A stretch of 64,000 nt of DNA. Origin: Acridotheres tristis (taxonomy: Eukaryota > Chordata > Aves > Passeriformes > Sturnidae). The stretch lies in assembly GCA_037013685.1 (NCBI GenBank), contig CM072892.1, positions 1,860,001-1,924,000 of the forward strand, read 5' to 3'. Below, piece by piece: positions 30,426 to 42,600 of this stretch. Positions within the stretch are counted from its first letter, which is position 1. Every line of letters begins with the position of its first letter. The position numbers were made by a program, and so were the translations under genes. The notes beneath the pieces were generated by a model, which did not search any database, had not been told where the DNA came from, and was given only the letters and a program-made list of their open reading frames with translations.

Positions 30426-30825
30426 AAGTAAAACCTTATTTTAAAAAGGCCTTATAAAATCAAGCCTTCCTATTTCAACAAAGCTAACAACTAACCTGTT
30501 AAGTTTCCATAAAAAAAGAATTCTAAGAAGAAAGATCAGTTTACATAACAATCTGTTCTTGTAAGAAAAACAATTACACCTACAAAAATAAGAAGTCTAT
30601 CCCATAAGAATCTGTAAAGAAAAGATGTAAACTATCTAGAAAAAGGAAATTTTATGAACATATACACTAACCATTTACCAACCAATAAACTAAATTTCAA
30701 TAAACTATTTACCAATTAGATTTAACAGTACCGTCTAATATTCCTATAAACTATATGAATAAAAAAAATCAGCTTTCTACATGAAAAACCAAGTATCTCA
30801 TCCACCTCTATATTACAGGAGGGAG
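30412..30825 (+). repeat. AT-rich dispersed repeat, copy B
   Basis: It is collinear with copy A (26,544-26,963) throughout, for example 'atcagtttacataacaatct' and 'accaaccaataaactaaatt', with perhaps one difference in five bases. The right end (ctctatattacag) matches the copy A end less well. It is untranslated and gene-free. Confidence 0.7.
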
Positions 30826-31925
30826 AGGAGCAGAGCAGGAAGTGTCACTGAGTCACTGGCAGGGCCTGATCTCCACAGGCCTCCAGTGCAGGAGCAGCTC
30901 AGGGACACTCTCAGCAGGTGTTGCACAGATCCCATCATTTTTCCAGGAAGGAAAAGTTCAGGAAAGCTTTTTGCCAGGTGAAAAGGGCAAAGCCAAAGCC
31001 CCATCTGCACCTAATCCCCAAGGATGAGGGACAATGCAACAATAAAGCACAAAAAAAAAAAATACAAAAGTCAAGATTTGAGAAAGCTGAGGAAGAGCAG
31101 GTCTGGGTGGAAATTGTGGAGCAGCTGATGGAAAGGGCCCTTCCCCACCCTGCAGTTACTCATTCCTGGGGTTTCACAGCACCCAGAGGTGACACAGCCT
31201 GGGGAGCCAAGCATCCCATGTTCCACCACCTGTGCTTTATTTCCATTTAATCCTCGAGATCCACGCTCCTCACCTGGTGGGTGCTGGGAGAAAGCCCCAA
31301 AGGAGCCTCTCAGCTTTTAAAAAGGAAAAGCAGAACAAGCTCAGCACGGTCACACCCTCCCCTCAACGCTCTGCACTGTCAGAACAAAAGCACCAAAAGT
31401 CATTTCCTGACAGCACAAAAAGCTGCTTTGATGCTGAGGGAAGGACAACTGAATCCAGCTCATGGGTAAAGGAAGGACCTTAAAGCTCCTGACATCACCT
31501 TTCTCCATTATTTGAAGCCTTGTGGTCTCGTGCTGCCCGATTTAATGAAGTCAGCAGCACGGAAATGGTCACACGGAGCAGAGCCAAGCGAGATCCCACC
31601 AATATCCACATCCTGAGGTTAATTTTAGCCCTGCAAATATTTAGCTCTGTGTTTAGATAAATATCCCACGCTAGTGAGAGAGGAGACTGAACCAGCTGCA
31701 TCCAGCGGGATCAGGGCTTGCTGTAAATCCCAATCCAGTGTGATAATTAGCAGCATTATCTGCTGGTTTAATCACCAGAGCGTGAACTCTGGCAGTGCCC
31801 TGGGGTCAGCAGGCCGTACCCTGGCACAGCCTCTCACCAGGAGAGGCCATGGAGGGATGTTTTCCTTGGCATCCTCCCTCCTGGCTGGCTGCAGGAGAGT
31901 AAAGCCTTCCTCAAAAACTCCTGTT
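30826..31925. other. No gene seen
   Basis: Intergenic sequence between the AT-rich repeat and the ARF6 upstream region. No splice-consistent exons or RNA genes were recognised. Confidence 0.45.
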
Positions 31926-31930
31926 GACAT

Positions 31931-32060
31931 CACAGAATCGTGGAAAATCCTGAGCTGGAAGGGACCCTCATGGATCCAAATCCTGGGGGAAGAACCTGAT
32001 CTCCAACTTAAACCTCCCTTGCACAGATCCAGCCGTTCCTGTCCCTGCTCACCAGAGAGA
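31931..32060 (-). mobile_element. CR1 LINE 3' fragment
   Basis: 'catcacagaatcgtggaaaa' then 'tgagctggaagggaccctca' is the reverse CR1 terminus; the remainder is diverged. Confidence 0.65.
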
Positions 32061-32297
32061 ACAGCTTGATCCCTTAATAATTCTGCAGTCTAGGAAAGCT
32101 CCTGTTCTCCTAAAGACACCAAAGTGTTCCCTTTGGTAGCTCCAGGAGGGATTGCTTTCCATGGGACAGGACATCAGCCATATAAATCAACCCCAGATTT
32201 GCTATTTTTGAAGGGAATGGGAAGTCAATCCTACACAATCTCAAGGGAATGGACCTGTGCTCCAAGGGGATACCCCAAAGTGATCAAGTACATCCCA

Positions 32298-32385
32298 GCA
32301 GGAGGTGTCCCTACCCACGGCAGAGGTGGAATATGAGTTTTTTTAAGTTCCCTTCTGACTCGGACCGGTCTGTGAGTCCATGATT
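32298..32385 (+). mobile_element. CR1 LINE 3' tail
   Basis: 'caggaggtgtccctacccac' to 'tctgtgagtccatgatt' resembles a mutated CR1 tail, just before the CpG island. Confidence 0.6.
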
Positions 32386-32771
32386 TTGCGGGATTTGTGT
32401 TCTAGGCGCCGCTTCCCCCATTCACTCACACAGGCGGGCTCTCAGCCAGAACTGGGTGGGCACCCCGTGCCCAGCAGCCCCGGCCCGGAGGAGCAGCCTG
32501 GCACCGATCCGGTGTCCCTGGCACCGCTCCCGTGTCCCTGGCACCGCTCCCGTGTGCCGGCCCCCGGCACAGCCCCGGGCGCGGGGTGCGGGCCCGGCCC
32601 GGCGTGTGCGTGCAGGAGCCGCGCTGGGCGTGCCGGAGCAGCGCCGCCGGGCACAGGGCAGGGACGTGCCCCGAACGCTGCGTGTCCCGAGCGCTGATCC
32701 ATGGAGTTCCACCCGCGGGAATCACAGGGAGTGACCCAGGACAACGTGGAGTCATAAACCCGATGATGCAT

Positions 32772-32945
32772 CACTGAATCACGCACGGCACGGTTGGGGC
32801 TGCGAGGGACCTCACAGCCCAGCCTGCCATGGCAGGGACACTTCCACTGTCCCAGGCTGCTCCAGTCCCAGTGCCCAGCCTGGCCCTGGGCACTGCCAGG
32901 GATGCAGGGGCAGCCCCCGCTGCTCCGGGCACCCCGTGCCCGGGC
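32772..32945 (-). mobile_element. CR1 LINE 3' fragment in the CpG island shore
   Basis: Reverse CR1 with 'catggcagggacacttccac' and 'ccaggctgctccagtcccag'. It has become GC-rich like its surroundings. Confidence 0.75.
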
Positions 32946-33292
32946 CTGCCCGCCCCCGCCCATCCCAAGGCAGGCTTTATCTCCCGCTCAGGGCTCACTC
33001 CCGGGGCCGCTCCCACCCCGTCCCCGCGGGTCCTGCCCCTTTAAGACGCGCCCCACGCCCGGCGCGCGCCCCGCGCTGACGCGCGATCGCGTGGCGCCTC
33101 TCCCCACCGCGGCCCCGCCCCCTCCCCGCGCCGCGCGCGCGCCGCCCCGCCCCGCCCAATCAGCGGCGAGGCCCCGCCCCCGCGGCGCTGCCGGGGGCGT
33201 GGCGGCGGCGTTGGCGCAGGCGCGCGGGGCGGGCGGGAAGGCGCGGGCGGAAGGAGGGCGGGGCCGCGGCGGGGCGTGGCGGGGCCGCGCGG

Positions 33293-33302
33293 GCGCATGC
33301 GC
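33293..33302. promoter_or_regulatory. ARF6: NRF1-type palindrome GCGCATGCGC
   Basis: A perfect NRF1 consensus palindrome about 365 bp upstream of the ARF6 start codon, in the most GC-rich part of the island. NRF1 sites mark broad housekeeping promoters; binding here is inferred. Confidence 0.65.
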
Positions 33303-33492
33303 GGGGCGGCGGCGGGGCGGAAGCGGGCGCGGGCGCGCGCGGCCCCTTTCCGGCGGCGCGGGCGGAGGGAGCGGCGCGCGGGGCCCTCAGGTACGGCCGG
33401 GACGCTCCCGGGCCATCGCGGCCACTCCCGGCACTTCCAGGCGCTCCCCGGCCCTCGGGATCCTCCCGCCGCCACCGCGCCGGCACCCCTGA

Positions 33493-34194
<702 letters not shown>

Positions 34195-37185
34195 TGGGAG
34201 AGGAACTATTTAGTCTACAAAGAATTAAAGAAACAAAACAAAACAAAAAAAAATTAAACAAAAAAAAAAGTTTAAAAAAGAAAGAAACAAAAAAAAATAA
34301 ATAACCCACGTGGCTTTCCAGAAGAATGATTCTCTACTGAAAAGTGAAAACAAAACCGCATCCATAGGATTATGATCACCTTTCTCCAGTTGCCACCCTT
34401 TCCTCCTGCACCCTTGGCTGGATTCCTGTTCTAACTCCTCCTGCTTGGCGTTAGGATGCTCTAACCTCCGAATGTGACACGAACACAGGCACTAGATGCT
34501 ATGGCAGACTTCCAGCAAACAGGGGAAGGACACATTATAGACTTGCTAAGTAACTTTTTTTTTTTCGTTTTTTTGTTTTTTTTCCTTTTTCCTCTCGATA
34601 GCCCTTTGCTGGTTTGATTATTTTGGGGGATGTTGGGGGAGGGGGTCCATTTTCAGTGTATGCTTTCTGGGTCTACTTTTTTGATTATATATATTTTTTT
34701 TCTCTCTCTTCTCTCACTTTGCTGTAGATTGCTACTTTTTTGCATTCCTGCAGGATATGTTGCTAGGTCGACTTCATCTAGTAAACTGAAAATTGTTGCT
34801 TAAAATCAAACCGCAGTCTGTCTTTTTATATTAAGGACTTTTTTTTTTTTTTTTTTTTTAAAGTTCTGTTAATCTGTAACTAAACAGTGACTCAGTCTGG
34901 CTCCACGGCTCAGGCTAATGAGGGGAATTCTTGCCTGCAGTGGCAGAGAGTGGGAATTCCACTGTAACATGTTCAAAGTGCGTGTCGGGCGCCGGGAAAT
35001 GTAAGAACTGCTTTGGAATGTCAGCTGGGAAGTTCTGACCCATACATCATGCATGAGGAGGGATGCAAAACCAGCTCCCCACACCACATAGCAAACAAGG
35101 CATGAACGATGCTGTAGTTCCAGGGTAGGCACTGGGCAGGTTTTTTTGTCTTAAATGAGGTTTAGTTGCAGTTTTTTACAACTTGGTGTCGGTCCCCGGG
35201 CCGAGGCTCTTTCCAGCAGATGCAGCAATAAAATGTTGCAACGAGTTTGACTTTAAATCAGATGTTATGGCAAAAGTCCAGCTCTGACTTGCCTCTCGCT
35301 TCCATCTCAAGGCAGCTGGAGACACCCAAACCTTGAAAGGATTCCTGATTCTTTCCAACAGAAAGAAGGAAATTGTTGTTATTATTATTATTGTTCTTTT
35401 TCCATGCTGGAGCCTGGCGAAGGGGCGAGTTCTGTGCCGAGCTCTGCTCGAGCCCGGGGATTCTGACATCGGGAATGGCCATTTTGAGGAAATCACTTCT
35501 TGCTTTAGTTTTCCAAGCCTGGACTGAGCTCCTGCGAGCAGCTGGAGCCTCCCTGTGTCCCGGTTGTTGCTGTAGTCCTGTAGGAAAGGGAACTTTGTTG
35601 GATGTCTGAGGCCCATTGAGTAACTACTAATGAGAGCAGGGAGGGGAGAGAGAGAGAGAATCGACGCTGAATGTAAACTTCCATAATTAGTTCTTAAAGG
35701 GCAAAGCAGCTCGTTAGCCATGTCACAGCCTGTAGCTGGGACTGGCCAATCAAAAACCCCACCCAGAGCGAGTATTTGCATAAAAACTCAATCAAGTATT
35801 AATTAACACTGGGTGCACAAACTGTTAAAGCAGCTGGTTCTTATTCAGCCTTAAGGATTAACTTCAGATTTCCTCAAGGAGTTAAAACTCCATTGGGGAA
35901 TTCTAGGAATGTATGCTACAAAACCAGAAGAAAATGGCTTTTATTTTCCTTTTTTTTTTTTTTTCCTTACTTGTTTTCTCTTTTCAAGAATATAAGTTTT
36001 ACATGGAATTGGGGGCATTACACTACATTGCTGCAGTGGTGACTCTGCATGCTGAGTACTTGTACATGGAGCTCTTACCAAAGATGTATGGGAAGACAAA
36101 AATCCTGAATTCACTTCTGAAATCCAATGCTTTGGAGCACTTCAAAGTCCTTTTAGAGTGTGGTTCCAAAAAAAGACTTTTCTGGATGTGGGTTGCAAAT
36201 GGGACTGGATGGGTCCTTGGTGCTAGAAGATAGAGCATTGATGGACTTTGTGAATTAGAGAGAGTCTGCAGAAGCTTAATGTAGAAATAACTTCCATCTC
36301 AGCCCTAAAGAAGAGGAAGTGAGATTAGTTTATTTTAATCCAAGGCTTTTTGCCATTGGAATATCATTGCTCTATTTTCTAGCTTTTATTTTTCTTTTCC
36401 TGTTGCTGTAACTTAATGAACAGTGTGGTGGTATAAAAACTTAAAATTACAACAATATGGTTACTGTTTTCTTCTGGAGCATCAATAAAATAGCCAAGCA
36501 CAAAGTAAATGCCTAAACTGGAAAACTTGAAGCTCTATTAATGGTTCTTGAACTTTCTTAAGCGTATTCTCAGTCAACATGAAAACTTCAATACCTTCAT
36601 TTTTTTGTCTGAATTGGTTTCCTGTGTTTCCAAGCGCTGGGGCAGCCTTTGCGTTAAGTTGACTTTGCAATTTTGTATCCCCTTAGAAGTAACTTTGTAA
36701 TTCTGTTTTGTAGGTGAAAGGAAATTGCTTTTGCTTCTGGATTTTTTTGATTTTTTTTTTTTTTTTTGGTGGGTGGGGGGAGTGGGGAGGAAGAGAGGGG
36801 GGAGAAAAAGTTACTGGAACGCGTGGCAGAGCTGTCAGAAATAAACGGCTGTGGCCACCGAACAAAAACCCACAGGTTTCACATCCAACACGTCCTTTCT
36901 AGGCTGTAGCTGGACCTCGGCACGAGGTAGTGGCTGTCAGTAGGATAGATAAAGTGGGAATTCTGTACGAAACAAACCAGTCTGGAGTTGCAAGTGCATC
37001 GATTTGTGTTCGTGTGAATTTATGGAGTAAGTTTTGAATGGCGTTCAATCGTGTCCGACCAAGTGACTGAGTTTGTGGCCTGTGATCTCCCTGACTGAAG
37101 TACCCAGGAATTTTGTGTTCTCAATATGGCTGTAGTGTTGGTAAAGAACTAATAAGCAGAAAATAAAGCAATTATACAGCGGAGC
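34195..37185 (+). other. ARF6: ARF6 3' UTR, about 3 kb
   Basis: After the stop the sequence becomes AT- and T-rich with long A and T runs (34,235-34,300 and 34,838-34,860). Poly(A) signals occur at 35227, 36484-36489 and 37162-37167. The last, in 'cagaaaataaagcaattata', gives a 3' UTR length close to that I remember for mammalian ARF6, so I take it as the main end; the earlier ones may give shorter isoforms. No coding content. Confidence 0.75.
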
Positions 37186-38100
37186 TCTCCTGGTATGTTA
37201 CTTATATTGAATTATGAGAGAAGCAGAAAGGAGCAATGTGGTGCTGGAGTTGGGCGTTGTGCTGCCATAAAGAGGGCTCTGTTCTGGATCTCCCAGATTG
37301 GAAGCCTGGCTGTAATTCCTTGGAGAATTAGATGAGAGACTATAAGTGGAAAAGGATGATGATGCTACTTTAATATTCCCACTTGAGCAAACTTTATTGT
37401 CAGGGTTCTCCAGCCTCGGTGCCAGCCCCGTGTAACCTGGGAAGGTGAGGGCAGGGAGGGATTGTCACCGCCGTGTTCCAGGGAGGAAATTCCCTGGAAA
37501 GGGCAGCCACGAGGCTAGTGTGGAACATGCAGGGATGGACAAAGGGGCTGATGAGTGACTAGGGGTGCTTGTGGAGTGACAGATGTGACGTTGGGACTCT
37601 GCGGTGCCTGAGCAGGACACGAGTGAGCCGATAAAAGGACTTGGGCAGGTGCTGGGGCTGCGGGGGGGCCTGGGGAGCAGCGGGATACGGATCCTGTGAC
37701 AGCTGCCATCCCCTGGGACAGGCAGCAGGGGCACAGCCCGAGCTCTGCTGGCACAGGGCACGGCCGGGGCTCCGAGGCTGCTCCCGCAGCTGCAGGTGCC
37801 AGGCCAGGAACAGCCCTGGAACTGTCTCCTTGCTGCGAAACTTTGGGAATGCTCAGGAGCATCGTTACCTGGTCTAGTGAGCAGAATCCCTGCCCATGGA
37901 ACGAGCTGAGCTTTGAGGTCCCTTCCTACCCAAACCATTCCATGATTATGGGGCCGTGGGGCCACCACGGCCACGATTCCCTGCAGAGCCTTCCCCTTCC
38001 AGGGTGTTCAGGCTCTGCCTGGCTGTCAGTCCAGGGTGTGGCTGTGTAAATGAACTTACTCTGACTTAATTAAACTCCTCGGAGCTGGGAGACAAGCAGG
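37186..38100. other. Intergenic, no gene seen
   Basis: Downstream flank of ARF6. It holds one small CR1 end and otherwise no recognised element. Confidence 0.45.
37885..37950 (+). mobile_element. CR1 extreme 3' end
   Basis: 'tccctgcccatggaacgagc' and 'ccaaaccattccatgattat' match the last part of CR1. Confidence 0.6.
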
Positions 38101-38129
38101 GGGAACCGGTGTCTCTCTGGCTGGAGCGG

Positions 38130-39033
38130 TGAGTCACATTTCAAAATGCCGGCTCTTATCGCGTCCCATCGGAGCGCCCTGAGCCTGAGCTGGGACCACG
38201 CCGTGACTCAGCCCTCAGCAGGGCCCTGTCCCCACGGACAGGCCTTGGCAAAACTGTGCCCACCATTCCTAATTGGAAATTATCCCTGCTAATGCAAATC
38301 CCTCCAAAGGAATGTGTCTCGCTTTAAAACTCTTGTCACAACAGCTGGGCACAAGAGCTGTGAGAGCTGAGGTGATCTCCCTTCTCACTGGCATTTGGGA
38401 ATGGGGGAAAAAAAGGGACTGCCAGGAGCAGAGAATTTGCTGTGGATGTGGAAGCAGCCTCAGTGTGAGCACTGTGACTCAGACTTCCCTCTAACACACG
38501 GCTGTGCCTTTTATCTTGGATTTGCTTCTAATATCTGTCCAACCTGACGGCCTCAGTGTGGGAGAATCTGAAATCCCCTCAGCTTTGGTGCTTTCTGGAA
38601 GTTAAAAAAAAAAAAACTTTCCCCTCGTCTCGTGGGGAAGCATCAGCTCCCAGGGGCTGTTGGTGACTGAGTGTCACCTCTGCTGAGTGACTCAGTTCCT
38701 CTTCTGAGGTCCTGCGCTCCGGCACCGCTCGTGTTTCAGAATTATGTCTGAGCAAAGGCTCTCAGGGCTTCAGGCCGAGGTGGATCTCCACAATCCGTCT
38801 CCCTTTCAAAAATGGGAGCACCCCAAGAGCAGAATGGTGTAATTTTTCACCCTGTGTCAGCTCTGGAAGGTGCAGGGTGAGTCAGAGCCCAGCAGCTCTG
38901 TGGAAGGTGGTTTTTACAGGCGGGAAATGGGGTGTGCAGGGGGTTGTCCAGGAAGTGGCTCAGCTCTTGCTTAAGAACAGGTATCTCTGGCCTCCTTAAG
39001 AAAGGAGGGGAAAAAAAGTCAAGATGTGAGTCA
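38130..39033. promoter_or_regulatory. Cluster of six AP-1 (TGAGTCA) sites
   Basis: Perfect AP-1/TRE heptamers lie at 38130-38136, 38204-38210, 38475-38481, 38688-38694 (inside the palindrome CTGAGTGACTCAG), 38878-38884 and 39027-39033. The intervening sequences are unrelated, so this is not a tandem repeat. Roughly 0.1 site would be expected by chance. It is a candidate stimulus-responsive enhancer about 1-2 kb beyond the ARF6 3' end; function is inferred. Confidence 0.55.
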
Positions 39034-39402
39034 CTGCTGAGTCTCACAGTGGTTTAACAGGCTCTGGTCCCTGCTTTGCCTCAAGTTTTCCCTTCCAGAA
39101 GCCGCACTTCACTCCTCTGTTCCTGTTTTTTTTAGTTGCATCTTCCAAGGCGGCTTTAGTTAGGAAAAATGCTTCAGCAGGGTTTAATGGGTGTCCTGTG
39201 AGATGGAAATTGGTGATGCTTGGAAATTGGTAACATTTAAAACACTTTTGTTAGAGGTTTTCAGGTGAGAGCAGCCCCCAGGGGTGCCACCAACAACTCC
39301 TGGATCCGTACAGGATCCCTGAGCTCCAGCTGCCTTTCAGTGAGTGAGAAGTCCCTTGTGGATAAACAGAGAAGAGGAGGGAGCCAAGGTGTAGAAAAGA
39401 GC

Positions 39403-39622
39403 CTGAATTCCTGGCTGTGAGGGTGGGAAGGCCTTGGTATAGGGTGCCCAGAGAAGCTGTGGCTGCCCCTGGATCCCTGGAAGTGTCCAAGGCCAGGCTG
39501 GACAGGGCTTGGAGCAGCCTGGGACAGTGGAAGGTGTCCCTGCACATGGCAGGGGTGGCACTGGATGAGCTTTAAGGTCCCTGCTCGAACCATTCTGGGA
39601 TTTTATGATTCTGTAAACTCCT
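39403..39622 (+). mobile_element. CR1 LINE 3' fragment
   Basis: A clean 220 bp CR1 tail starting 'gcctgaattcctggctgtga' and ending with the CR1 3' motif 'gggattttatgattctgt'. Confidence 0.88.
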
Positions 39623-42600
39623 AAAATTATCCCCACGCTTGCCTAGAATGGATTTCTTGTTTGATTTTCCACTGCCTGGACCAGGCACTGGCTTCATCCT
39701 GAAGTTTCTGATGGAGCAGGAGGGGAGGTTTTCTCTCTCATCATTGCATGAAAACCTGTGGAAAGCTGCAGCAAACGCTGCATTACATCCAATGACTGTT
39801 GAGCTGTTTTATGAGAATGTACTTTTTCACATTTTGGGGGGAAAAGGGGAAAACCTCAAGTAGCCTCTGTAGTTACAGGAGAGTAGGACACAGGGTGGGC
39901 TGGCTGGGAGACCTCAGAAACAAGGGAAGCAATTTCCCAGGATTATCCTGGATTTTTGAGAAGACCACGTTGCTTTTTTTTGTGGCTGAGCTCCAGCAAT
40001 TCTCATCCCATGAGGGTCCATCAGAGGAAGGCACCTGCCTGGATCACCACTGCAGGGGACAGAGAGGAGCAGAGGAAAGCATCCAGTGCCAATCCAGCCC
40101 CAAAATACCTCTGCCATTCCTGCAAAGCTGCTACTGGGGAAGGAACTCATTCCACGAAGGCTGGGAGTTCCAGGCTCTGCCATGCCTGGTGCTGACAGCT
40201 CCTAACTGGAACAAGCAGCCCTGCTGCCTCGATGTGCTTGCTCCAAGGCAGACTTTGCACTTTGTGAGTGGAAGGTGGGACTGCAAAGTCCCTGTGCTGT
40301 TGATACTTGTTATTTTTGCCCTGAGGAGCTTTGTACATTTTCCCCATGGAAGCAGGGGGCTCCTGTGGAGCAGCACGACCCTGTGGCTGGGGACTTCCCA
40401 CCACCACGCACCACTGGAGCGGGATGCATTATGCCATTAGCTCAACATCTGCCAGGATGCCTTTCCCCACAGGGGCTGGATTAGGCTGGAACTGACCCAG
40501 CTCTCCAGGAAGCTTTTCCTATCACGTACTTGTGGCTTTCAGGCTGCTGCCCCGGCTGTAACCAACCCCAGCACCCGCCTTGCACCGCCGAGAGGGAGCT
40601 CTGGCAGGCCAGCAGGGAGTTGGCTTTACCTTTGCTTCCAAAGAATGTCTGTTAAGTGTTCAAATTCCATCCTGTATATTCTGGAGCTACTCATCTTTTC
40701 AATATAACGAGTTTTTTGGGCTGTGATGACTCAGAATGGACCGGGTTTCACATCAGCATTGAAAATAGAAGCGTTTGGGTAGGGAGATGGGGGGCAGCAG
40801 CAGGACAGACACTGCTGGGGTGCTCGGTGGCTCCTTTCTGCCTGACACAAAGGTTTGGGATGAGCTTCCCTGGCATCTGCTCGCTGCAAGAAGAGCCAAG
40901 CCCGGCAAGGGCCGGTGTGGAAGGCGCTGGCCTCCGGCGCTGCCTTGTGGAAGGAGTTGAATCGCTGCCAACGAGCTGTCCCTGGATCTCTGGCTCATCT
41001 TACAACCTTGGACTCGTTAATGAATCCGAAGTCCTCCAGCCCTTGTCTCCAAACATTTTGAGTATGTGGCATTTGAGAGCCAGGGTCACCATCCAGGCTG
41101 GGCTCGGGGTGCTGGCCATGCTCCTGGGCTGCTCCTGCTGCTCTCCTGCAGCTCTGCCTTGGATCTGCTCCTGGCCACGTTGGCTGCAGCGTTCCAGCCT
41201 CTTTAGGGAGGGCTGGGAATACTGCAGGGAGTAGGGCAGAGGTGTGTTCTCCTTTAAGGATTGCCTGCAATCTCAGGATCCCAGCTCCTGCTGTACCTGT
41301 TCGGCTGATGCCTCACAGACAAATCCTGCTCTGCATTTTCCCCTGGATGTGAGGTTACACTTTAACCACAGCACCAAAACTTCCCAGCTTTTCATCTCAT
41401 CGTGGCCATTATTATGATTTTTGGAGGGGGATCTCCCCACCAGGATGAGCTGCAGCTTTTCCACCTTGCTTGAAGTTGCCTGTGGGTTTCCCTGACCCAA
41501 GGCCTCCAGGCCAAAGCCCGGAGCCTCCTGCTCTAATGCCACACTCGCTTTTTCCCCCCTCACCATTCCAGTGTCCCCTCAGTCCCGCTCTGCCATGGGG
41601 GACAAGGGGCTCCACAGCTCCTCCTTCCCCTCTCCAGGCTCTCCAGCTCCCGGAAACTCTCCCAGTAGTGAAACTGGTTAATCACGTTGACACTGGAGGA
41701 GTGCTGGCATCCGAGAGGGATCTGTGGATTAACTGGTTCCGGTGTTTGCCAATTCTCGGCAGCCTGATGCATTATTCAGTACCGGGCTCCTTTCGGGCCT
41801 TCGGAAAATCTGGAGCTTCCCAACACTTGAGGGGTTATGAATTGACGTCTCTCCTTGCAGCTTCCTCCTCCCTTGGATTGCCAATTAACCGTGGGCAATT
41901 AAACATCAGACCCGGAGTGTTTTGCCGCCGGTTCCGCAGTCTGCAGAGGAGGCTCGGGGCATCCTCAGCTTCCTCCTGGGCTCTATCCCCGCTCCCAGCA
42001 TCCGCCCCTGGGAATCCAGGTGCTATTTAAGGCATGGGATCTGTGGATTTGTTTAACATCTGCCAACTCGCCGGCATTCCCAGGTTGCCAAAAATGTGCG
42101 CGGTGGTAGCGGGGAAGGCTCCGGGACAGCCGCAGCTGCGTGGCTCCGGAGCAGCCCGTTCCCAAACCTGCAGGTCAGGCCGGAGCACTCGCAGATGGCA
42201 GAAAGGGAGGGAGAGGTGACTCACGGAGATTAAATATCCTGCTGAGCCCGCCTCGTGGGCAGCCATGGCTCAACACACCGATGGCACTCACAGCCGGCTA
42301 CGGCATTCCTGCTTTTCTTTTGCCTCCAGCTAGAGAGGAAAACTGGGAAAGGCAGAAGCTGTGGTAGCTGGGATGGCCCTGGGGGAGGCAGAGGGTGGAG
42401 GATGAAGGGACAAGACGACAGAGAGGCAGTGCTTGGGAGAGGCTCGTTCTTCCTCAAACACATTTGTATCCATTGGTTTCGATGGCAAAACGCGGATTGC
42501 CGCATCCTTTCCCACGCCGCAATCCCGCCGCTGCTTCGGTGCCAGGGCAAGGCGATTGCGGGGCCATCGGGTCCGAGACAACGATTTTCCATCTTCTCTG

